A stretch of DNA of 32,981 bases from an uncultured Porphyromonadaceae bacterium. Its GTDB lineage: Bacteria; Bacteroidota; Bacteroidia; Bacteroidales; Muribaculaceae. The DNA is taken from positions 1-32,981 of the forward strand of contig CAMWLR010000020.1 in the NCBI GenBank assembly GCA_947175215.1, given 5' to 3'. Made by a program: the position numbers and the translations under genes. Numbering within the stretch: the stretch's first letter is position 1; every line of letters starts with the position of its first letter. Positions 17,356-24,761 of this stretch are shown here, in pieces. The notes beneath the pieces are model-generated. The model made no database searches, was not told the origin of the DNA, and was given only the letters and a program-made list of their open reading frames with translations.

Positions 17356-18486
17356 ATGACCACACAGACTAAAGGTTATGCCATGCTCGGGCGCGATACA
17401 TTGATCTCAAAAACGATCACAGTGTTACGTTGGCCGTTAGCTTTTTTAGTGGTCGCAGACCATTACTTCAGATACGGCATGATTGCCGGTCAGATGACAT
17501 GCTCGCCGACCGAGGTCAATCTTATATGTACGATCGAGGCTTTCATTATAAGTTTCCTTAAAAATTACCCTGTACCGGTCTTTTTCTTCATATCCGGTTT
17601 TCTGCTTTATCTCGGTGACCGTCCGGCTAACTATTACAGGATTAAGCTGCGCAAGCTCCCGCGTGAAATTATATTCCCTTATCTGTTCTGGACTGTATTC
17701 GCGATCGTGATATTTGCTATCTACCGGTCAACGCAAGGTGCAAGTGTCAGGGATGCTCTCGCAATACCTGCCGGCGGCAATTACTTGCCGGGTGAAGTCA
17801 AGTGGCTGATAAAAAACTTTATCGGCACGCCGTGGCCGGCTAATTTGCCATTGTGGTATGTTAGGGATCTGTTGTTGTTGATAATTGTCTCGCCGATTTT
17901 ACACTACCTGCTTAAATGGAGTAAGGGGTGGATATTGGTATTGTTCGGGGCACTATATATAGTCTTTAATAATGATAACGTCGGACTGAGATTTTTGACC
18001 GGTCTCTTCTTTTTCAGCACGGGTTATTGGGTCAGATATATGGGCATAGATATCCTGAGAGTGGCCGGTAAGTGTTTTATACCGGCAATGGTGATCTATC
18101 TGACGTGCGCAGGGTATTACTTTGTCAACTTTGATATGGCTACTGATGATACAATCGGTATGCCTCTGTTTAATTGTATACTCAAGAATATAGCGGTAAT
18201 TGCGTTCCTCCCTCTGATATTTCATCTCGTATCGCGGGGAATTGCAAAAAAGAGAATAGATGTGAACCCAATGCTTGCATCCGCCTCATTTTTTGTATAT
18301 GTCACCCACTATCCGATCAAACATGCAGTGGTAAGATTGTGTGAATTTTCTTTCGGGGGGATGCCGGTTGGCGGTTTGATAGCGCTCATGGTCGCCACTA
18401 TCGCTACAACATTGTTATTGACGGCGGTCTATCTATTGTTAAAACGATACTTACCACGGTTTATGCGGGTTATCGACGGTCGCTGA
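17356..18486 (+). CDS. Acyltransferase family 3 membrane protein (OafA-like)
   Basis: 376 residues, about ten membrane helices. The family signature appears near the N-terminus: TVLRWPLAFLVVADHYF, with the conserved Arg and His of acyltransferase-3, followed by a helix PVPVFFFISGFLLY, which is also diagnostic. The family moves acetyl, succinyl or similar groups to extracytoplasmic sugars such as O-antigen, capsule or peptidoglycan. Position 17386 (MLGRD) is a possible later start; I keep 17356 because it is 16 bases after the previous stop, in operon spacing. Last gene of the outer-membrane operon. Confidence 0.8.
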   Translation: MTTQTKGYAMLGRDTLISKTITVLRWPLAFLVVADHYFRYGMIAGQMTCSPTEVNLICTIEAFIISFLKNYPVPVFFFISGFLLYLGDRPANYYRIKLRKLPREIIFPYLFWTVFAIVIFAIYRSTQGASVRDALAIPAGGNYLPGEVKWLIKNFIGTPWPANLPLWYVRDLLLLIIVSPILHYLLKWSKGWILVLFGALYIVFNNDNVGLRFLTGLFFFSTGYWVRYMGIDILRVAGKCFIPAMVIYLTCAGYYFVNFDMATDDTIGMPLFNCILKNIAVIAFLPLIFHLVSRGIAKKRIDVNPMLASASFFVYVTHYPIKHAVVRLCEFSFGGMPVGGLIALMVATIATTLLLTAVYLLLKRYLPRFMRVIDGR

Positions 18487-18514
18487 CGATTTGACTTACT
18501 CATTAAAATAACAA

Positions 18515-18553
18515 TCTCCCGATACACCGTCGCGGTGTTCCGGGAGACTTTTA
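18515..18553. terminator. Shared hairpin between convergent genes
   Basis: TCTCCCGATACACCG (18515-18529) pairs with CGGTGTTCCGGGAGA (18533-18547) at 13 of 15 positions, loop TCG, followed by CTTTTATT on plus. It ends the plus-strand operon and may also serve the minus-strand blaR1-like gene. Confidence 0.75.
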
Positions 18554-18580
18554 TTAACCAGTGTATGAATTATGATAGAG

Positions 18581-20209
18581 CTATTTCTTGAGAGTAATGT
18601 GGATGATCGAGGGGGCATCATCATTCTTGGTGATAGTCATCGACTCAATGTCAGACGGTGAAATATCATTGATATTACCGGTGTACTCCTTACCGTTGAC
18701 AAAGACCGTGTAATCAGATTTCTTGTCGGGGTCTGTGGTGACCGAGTACACTGTCGGACCCTGGTTATCGTCATAAGAGACAACGGTGACTGTCGAGACC
18801 TGCTTGCCTGACTGATCGGTTGAGGTTGAGACAGATGTCGAGACAGATGAGTTCTTGGGTTTGGTATCGCCGGCGGTTGCGGCTGCCCCCTTTGATGTCG
18901 AGTCTACAGCCTTGAAATTGACCGGTAGCGCATAGTTGGACGCAACGGGTTGACCGCCTGACATGGCCGGTTGCCACCGGGGCATTGACTTGATGACCCT
19001 TATAGCCTCGGCATCGAGAGCGGGGGTCAATGATTTCACGATTTTGGTATCTCCGATTTCGCCGTTCTTCTCTACGACAAACTGTACGACTACCCGGCCC
19101 ATGGTGTCGTCATCACCGACCGGAAACTGTATGTTCTCAACGAGATATTTCATCATCTCTGACATACCGCCGGGAAACTCTGCGATCTTCTCGACAGCAT
19201 TTGCAACCTGTTTCTTCTCGGCACCGGTTGCGCCCTCAGAGGCGAGGGGCGCTTGCACGATACCCGAAAAATCTGTAACTTTGTCGACCGGAGATGCGGT
19301 ATAGTGCGCCACATCAGCGACAGTGCCGATCGCCGAAGCGATAAGCGGTGTGCGTGTAACCCACATTGCTACCCCTAACGCGGGGAGCAACAGCAGCGGG
19401 CGCAGCCCACTGACATGCGATTTTTTTTGATTGTACATCATAGTGATACGTTTTTTAAGTTTACTGTGATTTAGGCTGTTGGCAAGTGACGGGAATCTCG
19501 CGCCGACAGCCTTTTTTATTAGTAACAATTGATATTGACGCATATCTGCGCCCGAGGTAATGACCCTGTTGTCAGCCTGATACTCATGTACGGTCTTTAG
19601 TTCCTCTCTCATAAGCCATGCCGTGGGGTTATACCATTGCAGTATGCAGACCAACTGGGCAAACAGCAAGTCGGCCCAATGATGCAACTCGACATGACAC
19701 TGCTCGTGCAGCAAAATCAGTCGCGCCGACTCATCGGCGTTATCGCGTGGGATAACAATAACCCTGCCGAAACTAAAGGGAGCAATGGCCGAGTTGTCTG
19801 TGATGACAACAGTCAGAGAGTTGACCCGATGACCCTCCCCGCGTGATATGATAGAGAATATCCTCACAAAATTAATCACGGTGAGTGCGATAACGATGAT
19901 TATTCCGGCAAGATAAATCCACAATAAAACAGTAAGCCACGATAGACTCTCCACCGGATTATTAACAATGTCAATCATCATGGGGCCGTCAATTACTATC
20001 GAGGTATGACCGGTTTGCGCCGATGCCGCAAGCGCCCTGCTGACATATTTATATAGGGGGAGGGCGGTCAGGGCAGTGAAGTAAATCATCCACAGCAATG
20101 ACCTGTTGAGAGAATGGTAATTCTCAGATGCCAAGGCCCATTTATATGCTAAATAGAGAATGGCAAGCAGTATCGATGAGGTCAGGGAGTATGCTAATAG
20201 TTCGCCCAT
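18581..20209 (-). CDS. BlaR1/MecR1-type M56 membrane metalloprotease with TonB_C and plug-like tail
   Basis: 542 residues in three parts. (1) An M56 domain: membrane helices at 8-28, 36-56, 90-120 and about 268-285, with the zinc site HEQCH (168-172) and the third ligand Glu209 in EYQADN. (2) After the last membrane segment, a TonB C-terminal-like domain at about 345-432 (FPGGMSEMMKYL...GRVVVQFVVEKNG...MPRWQPA). (3) A Ser/Thr-rich linker and a final piece (499-542) with FVNGKEYTG, ISPSDIESMTITKND and IIHITLKK, resembling the plug segment of TonB-dependent receptors. M56 enzymes pass an outside signal to a partner BlaI-type repressor by proteolysis. No penicillin-binding sensor is present, so a beta-lactam signal is not implied. 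It lies six bases after the blaI-like stop. Confidence 0.85.
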   Translation of the reverse strand: MGELLAYSLTSSILLAILYLAYKWALASENYHSLNRSLLWMIYFTALTALPLYKYVSRALAASAQTGHTSIVIDGPMMIDIVNNPVESLSWLTVLLWIYLAGIIIVIALTVINFVRIFSIISRGEGHRVNSLTVVITDNSAIAPFSFGRVIVIPRDNADESARLILLHEQCHVELHHWADLLFAQLVCILQWYNPTAWLMREELKTVHEYQADNRVITSGADMRQYQLLLIKKAVGARFPSLANSLNHSKLKKRITMMYNQKKSHVSGLRPLLLLPALGVAMWVTRTPLIASAIGTVADVAHYTASPVDKVTDFSGIVQAPLASEGATGAEKKQVANAVEKIAEFPGGMSEMMKYLVENIQFPVGDDDTMGRVVVQFVVEKNGEIGDTKIVKSLTPALDAEAIRVIKSMPRWQPAMSGGQPVASNYALPVNFKAVDSTSKGAAATAGDTKPKNSSVSTSVSTSTDQSGKQVSTVTVVSYDDNQGPTVYSVTTDPDKKSDYTVFVNGKEYTGNINDISPSDIESMTITKNDDAPSIIHITLKK

Positions 20210-20215
20210 ATAACT

Positions 20216-20629
20216 TTAGTGTGAGTCTGATTTATTATTATCTGTGTTTTTACTCTCTACCAATTCTATGATCTGCCGCAGCTCATCAACAGATATTTTT
20301 TCCTCCTCGACCAATGCAGACACAGCCGAGCGATAAGAGTTGTTAAAGAAGTTGGCGATAAGTTCTCTGAACGACAGATCGCGGAACTGCTGCTCAGGCG
20401 CTATAGCTATGTACCTATATGAACTACCTATGGCCTCGTGTGCGATATATCCTTTATCTTCGAGAATCCTGACCGTTGTAGAGACGGTGTTGAAATGGGG
20501 TTTGGGATCGGGATAATGTTGCAGTATCTCTCTGACGAACATAGGGCCGTTCTGCCATAAGATCTTCATTATTACCATTTCTTTCTCTGTAATGGCAACG
20601 GGCTTACGCCCCGGGCGTTTGATTGTCAT
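20216..20629 (-). CDS. BlaI/MecI/CopY-family repressor
   Basis: 137 residues. The N-terminal winged helix is the standard family pattern: ITEKEMVIMKILWQNGPMFVREIL, then the recognition-helix segment PHFNTVSTTVRILEDKGYI (about residues 45-63). The C-terminal half is the dimerisation helix pair (FRELIANFFNNSYRSAVSALVEEEK). In the BlaI/MecI systems such a repressor is cut or released when the M56 protease partner is activated; the partner is the next gene, six bases downstream. Palindromes between the -33 and -7 elements of its own promoter support autoregulation. Confidence 0.9.
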   Translation of the reverse strand: MTIKRPGRKPVAITEKEMVIMKILWQNGPMFVREILQHYPDPKPHFNTVSTTVRILEDKGYIAHEAIGSSYRYIAIAPEQQFRDLSFRELIANFFNNSYRSAVSALVEEEKISVDELRQIIELVESKNTDNNKSDSH

Positions 20630-20653
20630 ACGGGATGATTTGATTGTTTAGGG

Positions 20654-20685
20654 CAAAGGTATAACTATTTTCTTAGTTATGCAAC
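20654..20685 (-). promoter_or_regulatory. blaI-like promoter
   Basis: Minus strand TACCTTTG (20661-20654) is a perfect -7 box. GTTGC at 20685-20681 stands where the -33 box should be, 19 bases upstream. The 18-base operator 20662-20679 fills that spacer. Confidence 0.6.
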
Positions 20686-20698
20686 TAATTAATTAGTT
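20662..20698. promoter_or_regulatory. Two adjacent AACTA/TAGTT palindromes, candidate BlaI operators
   Basis: TAACTA-ttttct-TAGTTA (20662-20679) and the perfect 16-base palindrome AACTAATTAATTAGTT (20683-20698). The first lies between the -7 and -33 elements of the blaI-like gene, the second just upstream of -33. Both share AACTA half-sites with the site before ahpC. Confidence 0.6.
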
Positions 20699-20711
20699 TT
20701 TGTTTGTTTTT

Positions 20712-20728
20712 TTAGTTAAGATTAGTTA
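20712..20728. promoter_or_regulatory. Direct TTAGTTA repeat, candidate half-sites
   Basis: TTAGTTA at 20712-20718 and 20722-20728, start to start 10 bases, so on the same face of the helix. Same half-site sequence as the neighbouring palindromes. Confidence 0.4.
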
Positions 20729-20768
20729 GAGAGGCTCTAATGCGGTGAACACAACCCCTTGACGTGAT

Positions 20769-20787
20769 GTTAGTTTGATAAACTAAC
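20769..20787. promoter_or_regulatory. Perfect palindrome upstream of ahpC, candidate operator
   Basis: GTTAGTTT-gat-AAACTAAC, 8-base arms, ends 20 bases before ATG 20808. It shares the TTAGTT/AACTAA half-sites with the operators of the divergent blaI-like gene. Its position would block transcription or initiation of ahpCF. Confidence 0.55.
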
Positions 20788-20807
20788 CCCTAAAAACTAT
20801 ATCCAAA

Positions 20808-21374
20808 ATGGAATCAATTATCAATACCCGTATCCCTGAGTTTAAGGTACAGGCTTATCACAACGGTGAATTCAAGACTATAACTGATAAAGATGTACTC
20901 GGCAAATGGGCCATTTTCTTCTTTTACCCGGCCGATTTTACGTTTGTATGTCCGACAGAACTCGAGGACATGGCTGAGAAATATGAGCAGTTCAAGAAGA
21001 TGGGCGTCGAGGTTTACTCGGTCAGCACCGACTCACACTTTGTACACAAGGCCTGGCATGATGCTTCTGACAGCATAAAGAAAATCCAATATCCCATGCT
21101 TGCCGATCCTACCGGTCTGCTTACCCGTGCTTTCGGCGTGATGATCGAGGAGGATGGCATGGCTTACCGCGGTACATTTGTCAGCAATCCCGAGGGTGTC
21201 ATCAAACTTGTCGAGATCCAGGACAATAACATCGGGCGTAATGCCGATGAGCTTCTCCGCAAAGTAGAGGCAGCCCAGTTTGTCGCTACTCATGACGGTG
21301 AGGTATGCCCCGCCAAATGGAGACAGGGTAAGGCCACAATCAAACCCAGCATTGACCTCGTAGGTAAGATCTGA
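20808..21374 (+). CDS. ahpC: Alkyl hydroperoxide reductase subunit C (typical 2-Cys peroxiredoxin)
   Basis: 188 residues, standard length. The peroxidatic cysteine is Cys48 in FTFVCPTEL, the resolving one Cys167 in GEVCPAKW. It reduces hydrogen peroxide, alkyl peroxides and peroxynitrite in the cytoplasm and is re-reduced by AhpF, encoded 4 bases downstream. In anaerobic Bacteroidales, ahpCF is usually under OxyR; no oxyR gene lies in this window, and the clearest upstream element is the palindrome shared with the blaI-like promoter. I found no good -7 box, so the start site is open. Confidence 0.95.
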   Translation: MESIINTRIPEFKVQAYHNGEFKTITDKDVLGKWAIFFFYPADFTFVCPTELEDMAEKYEQFKKMGVEVYSVSTDSHFVHKAWHDASDSIKKIQYPMLADPTGLLTRAFGVMIEEDGMAYRGTFVSNPEGVIKLVEIQDNNIGRNADELLRKVEAAQFVATHDGEVCPAKWRQGKATIKPSIDLVGKI

Positions 21375-21378
21375 TAAT

Positions 21379-22938
21379 ATGTTGGATAAAGATATATTGA
21401 CTCAGTTGCAGGGCATTTTCGCAACGCTTAAGTCCTCAATCTCATTCAGATTGTCAGTCAAGGGTGAAACCGAGGCCGCCAAAGAGATGAGAGAGTTTCT
21501 TGACGACGTTGTGTCTACCTCTGACAACCTCTCGGTATCCACAGTTGAGACGGATGTTGCTGCCCCGACATTCGAGATACTCCGCGACGGTGTCGCTACC
21601 GGCATCAGCTTTTGCGGAATCCCCAACGGTCATGAGTTCACGACGTTCCTGTTAGCTGTCCTCAATACAGACGGTCAGGGTAAGAATCTCCCGGACGAAA
21701 CGTTAAGGCAGCGTATTACGTCACTGAAAGGTCCGATTAAATTGCGCACGTTTGTGTCGCTAACTTGCACCAATTGCCCGGATGTAGCACAGGCGCTAAA
21801 TGTCGTTGCATTGCTCAATCATGATATTACCAATGAGGTAATAGACGGTGCAGTTGTTCCCGATATTGTCGAATCTCTCGGCATCAAGTCTGTCCCGACT
21901 GTCTATGCCGGTGATGAAATGCTCAGTGTGGGACGTACTACTTTAGGCGAACTCATCGACAAATTACAGCAAAAATACGGCTCAGAGGATACTCAGGAGT
22001 CAGCCCCTGTCTCAAGAGAATATGATGTCGTGGTGATCGGCGCTGGCCCTGCCGGCGCGACCGCAGCGATATACAGCGCCCGCAAAGGTTTTCGCACGGC
22101 AGTTGTCGCGAAATCAATCGGCGGGCAGGTCAAGGAGACTATGGGCATCGAAAACATAACCTCAGTGCCTGAGACCACCGGCCCGCAGTTGGCCGGCGAT
22201 ATCGCCCGTCATCTGGCCAATTATCCGATCGAAATATTTGAGAACCGCAATGTTGACGAGGTCAAGATTGAGAACGGTCAGAAATCGGTCGTATGCGGTA
22301 AGGAGACATTCACCGCTCCGGCTATGATTGTCGCGATGGGTGCAGGATGGCGCAGGCTATCAGTGCCAGGCGAGGCGGATCATATCGGCAAGGGTGTGGC
22401 ATTCTGCACACACTGCGACGGCCCGTTCTATGCCGGCAAGCCGGTGGCAGTTATCGGCGGAGGCAACTCGGGCATTGAGGCAGCGATTGATCTCGCAGGT
22501 ATCTGCCCGTCAGTAGAGGTATTTGAGTTTCTCGATAATCTTAAGGCAGACGGCGTTCTGCAAGAGAAAGCCCGCTCTATGAACAATATCCATATCCACA
22601 CCTCAGCTCAGGTTGTGGAGGTGATCGGCGGCGCGGGTAATGTCACCGCCATCGAGGTCAAAGACCGTGAGACCGGTGAGGATAAGATTTATCCTGTTGA
22701 CGGCGTATTCGTGCAGATAGGTCTTACGCCTAACAGTGCGCCATTCAGAGGTATCCTCGACATGACCAAAAGCGGTGAGATCATCATTGATGAGCGTTGC
22801 CGCACGAATGTCAAAGGGGTATACGCTGCCGGTGATGTCACCAATGTCCCCTATAAACAGATAGTTATAGCGATGGGAGAGGGCGCAAAGGCAGCCTTGA
22901 CCGCCTTTGACGACTCTATGCGAGGCGAACTCTCTTAA
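21379..22938 (+). CDS. ahpF: Alkyl hydroperoxide reductase subunit F
   Basis: 519 residues. The N-terminal tandem thioredoxin-fold domain (1-200) has the redox pair Cys130/Cys133 in TCTNC. Then comes a thioredoxin-reductase-like flavoprotein: FAD site VVIGAGPAGATAAIYSA (about 217-233), redox pair Cys343/Cys346 in FCTHCDGPF, NAD(P)H site VIGGGNSGIEAA and the closing FAD motif GVYAAGDVTN. Electrons go from NADH through FAD to Cys343/346, to Cys130/133, then to AhpC. It forms a two-gene operon with ahpC, 4-base gap. Confidence 0.95.
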   Translation: MLDKDILTQLQGIFATLKSSISFRLSVKGETEAAKEMREFLDDVVSTSDNLSVSTVETDVAAPTFEILRDGVATGISFCGIPNGHEFTTFLLAVLNTDGQGKNLPDETLRQRITSLKGPIKLRTFVSLTCTNCPDVAQALNVVALLNHDITNEVIDGAVVPDIVESLGIKSVPTVYAGDEMLSVGRTTLGELIDKLQQKYGSEDTQESAPVSREYDVVVIGAGPAGATAAIYSARKGFRTAVVAKSIGGQVKETMGIENITSVPETTGPQLAGDIARHLANYPIEIFENRNVDEVKIENGQKSVVCGKETFTAPAMIVAMGAGWRRLSVPGEADHIGKGVAFCTHCDGPFYAGKPVAVIGGGNSGIEAAIDLAGICPSVEVFEFLDNLKADGVLQEKARSMNNIHIHTSAQVVEVIGGAGNVTAIEVKDRETGEDKIYPVDGVFVQIGLTPNSAPFRGILDMTKSGEIIIDERCRTNVKGVYAAGDVTNVPYKQIVIAMGEGAKAALTAFDDSMRGELS

Positions 22939-22964
22939 AAACATAACCGTCTGAAATATTCTGC

Positions 22965-23013
22965 AATAATAAGCCAAGCCTGCCGGACAATATTCCGACA
23001 GGCTTGGCTATTA
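22965..23013 (+). terminator. Rho-independent terminator of ahpCF
   Basis: ATAATA-a-GCCAAGCCTG (22965-22981) pairs with CAGGCTTGGCTATTAT (22998-23013) with one bulge, extended inside by CGGA/TCCG. Weak T tract. The right arm overlaps the -33 region of the next gene's promoter. Confidence 0.75.
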
Positions 23014-23026
23014 TAAAATTTGTTCT

Positions 23027-23034
23027 TAATTTTG
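23027..23034 (+). promoter_or_regulatory. -7 box TAATTTTG of the glycan operon
   Basis: Perfect TAnnTTTG. A CTTGG at 23003-23007, within the ahpF terminator stem, is 19 bases upstream as a partial -33. Transcription would start about 23039-23041, within a few bases of the ATGs at 23037 and 23043. Confidence 0.5.
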
Positions 23035-23042
23035 CAATGAAT

Positions 23043-24215
23043 ATGAAAGTGTTACACACAGTTCAAGGATTAGGTGCACGATTAGGCGGTCTGTCAGGTT
23101 GCACCTCAGAGCTGCTCTCGGCGTTGCAAAACGGCGAGGACACATTTGAATTGCTGACACTCGCACAGACTGACGGCGACAAATCTCTCGGAGAGGGCGC
23201 AATATGGTATAAGCCCGTTGAGAATGATGGCCTTACCTCCTTTAACTTCTCACGTAACGCTGCCCGCCAATTACGTCAGTCTCAATATGATATCTACCAT
23301 ATCCACGGATTGTGGCAACATATAGGGCATCTCGCATGTCATACTGCCAGGCATAACCGCAAGCCGTATGTTATCTCTCCACACGGGATGCTGTATCCGG
23401 CAGCACTTAAGGTAAGTTACCGTAAGAAACTACCCCTGCTGAAGCTGTGGTTTGAGCGTGATATAATGGAGGCAGCGTGTCTTATCGCAACCTGTGATGA
23501 AGAACAAGAGCATATCCGCCGGTTTGGCTACACCGGTCCGATCGCTAAGTTAAGCAACCCTGTCAATATACCTTCGGTTACCGGACAGCTTCTGGCCAGA
23601 CGCCGAGAGACAATAGATACCGAGCCGACGGGGCGCAGACGCATCGGTTTTCTCGGGAGGCTGCATCATATCAAACGGCTCGATCTGTTGTTACAGGGGC
23701 TGGCATTGTCTCGGCACAGGGATGATATAGAGCTTGTAATAATGGGTGAGGGAGATGAGACTTACATGAGGTCATTGCGCGATTTGATCACTCATCTAAA
23801 ACTTGATGGGAATGTTGTTTTTAAGGGATTTGTCAGCGGAGATGACAAATACAGGCAACTTGCGCGGTTGTCAGCACTCTTTGTGACAAGTGACACCGAG
23901 AATTTCGGTGTCATAGTACCGGAGGCCCTGCTGGTCGGCATCCCTGTCTTTGCTTCGATAAATACCCCATGGCACGATCTTGAGAAATATAACTGCGGTT
24001 GGTGGAGGTCAAACTCTCCCGAGTCGATAGCTGAGGTGATTGACAGTCTTTTTTCACTTTCGCCCTCTGAATTACTTGAGATGGGAGCGCGCGGACGCAC
24101 ATTGATTGTCCGGCAATATGAGTCGTCAACAGTCGCCTCGGGTATGCGACTATTGTATAACTGGATTGTAGGTAAAGCTGACAAGCCCGGGTTTGTTGAT
24201 ACCTTAATAAGATAA
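23043..24215 (+). CDS. Glycosyltransferase family 4 (GT-B fold)
   Basis: 390 residues from ATG 23043 (MKVLHTVQGLGARLGGLSGC). The N-terminal Rossmann half has the Gly-rich loop and YDIYHIHGLWQH; the C-terminal half has the donor-binding pattern: RIGFLGRLHHIKRLDLLLQGL, then the E-x7-E element SDTENFGVIVPEAL. Typical of retaining GT4 enzymes that add sugars from nucleotide donors in the cytoplasm during capsule or lipopolysaccharide assembly. A frame extending to 23004 is not used, because it would lie in the ahpF terminator; ATG 23037 is an alternative. The message would have almost no leader. First gene of a run with a WcaF-like acetyltransferase and an O-antigen-ligase-like protein. Confidence 0.85.
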   Translation: MKVLHTVQGLGARLGGLSGCTSELLSALQNGEDTFELLTLAQTDGDKSLGEGAIWYKPVENDGLTSFNFSRNAARQLRQSQYDIYHIHGLWQHIGHLACHTARHNRKPYVISPHGMLYPAALKVSYRKKLPLLKLWFERDIMEAACLIATCDEEQEHIRRFGYTGPIAKLSNPVNIPSVTGQLLARRRETIDTEPTGRRRIGFLGRLHHIKRLDLLLQGLALSRHRDDIELVIMGEGDETYMRSLRDLITHLKLDGNVVFKGFVSGDDKYRQLARLSALFVTSDTENFGVIVPEALLVGIPVFASINTPWHDLEKYNCGWWRSNSPESIAEVIDSLFSLSPSELLEMGARGRTLIVRQYESSTVASGMRLLYNWIVGKADKPGFVDTLIR

Positions 24216-24224
24216 GCGGGAGAT

Positions 24225-24761
24225 ATGACCGATCTGAGCAAATATGACAACGCATGGTATACCCCCGGGAGAAATGCTCTGGTGAGGGTTGTGTGGTATT
24301 TTGTTAATCTGGCCTTTATACGCAACCGTTATAATCCACTGTCATCTCTGAGAGTGATATGTCTGCGTCTTTTCGGTGCGAAGATCGGCAGGGGAGTGGT
24401 GATAAAGCCCGGTGTCAACATCAAATATCCCTGGTTATTGTCGGTAGGCGATCACTCATGGATAGGCGAAGGGGTATGGATTGACAATCTTGCCCAGGTG
24501 ACTATCGGCAGTAATTGCTGTATCAGTCAGGGTGCTATGCTGCTGTGCGGCAATCATAATTTCAGATTGCCGACATTTGATCTGATAGTCAAGGAAATCA
24601 ATATCGAGGACGGGGCATGGGTCGGTGCGCGATGTGTGGTATGTCCGGGTGTGACAGTAGGTGAAAAATCTATCTTGACAGTCGGTTCGGTCTCGACAAC
24701 CAATCTTGAGCCGGGTAAAATCTATCAGGGCAATCCGGCCCGCATCAAATCTGAGAGATAA
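24225..24761 (+). CDS. WcaF-like sugar O-acetyltransferase (left-handed beta helix)
   Basis: 178 residues of hexapeptide-repeat protein: GAKIGRGVVIKPGVNIKYPW, VGDHSWIGEGVWIDNLAQVTIG, ISQGAMLLCGNHNF (His as likely catalytic base) and VGARCVVCPGVTVGEKSIL. The N-terminal piece with YNPLSSLRVICLRLFGAKIG is typical of the WcaF colanic-acid acetyltransferase group. It moves acetyl from acetyl-CoA to a sugar of a surface glycan or a precursor. Starts ten bases after the GT4 stop with GGGAG in front; its stop shares one base with the next ATG. Confidence 0.85.
   Translation: MTDLSKYDNAWYTPGRNALVRVVWYFVNLAFIRNRYNPLSSLRVICLRLFGAKIGRGVVIKPGVNIKYPWLLSVGDHSWIGEGVWIDNLAQVTIGSNCCISQGAMLLCGNHNFRLPTFDLIVKEINIEDGAWVGARCVVCPGVTVGEKSILTVGSVSTTNLEPGKIYQGNPARIKSER

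Noticed and set aside
18581-20629. Beta-lactam resistance regulators (blaR1/blaI)
   Set aside because: No beta-lactamase gene and no penicillin-binding sensor domain; M56/BlaI pairs serve many signals in Bacteroidota.
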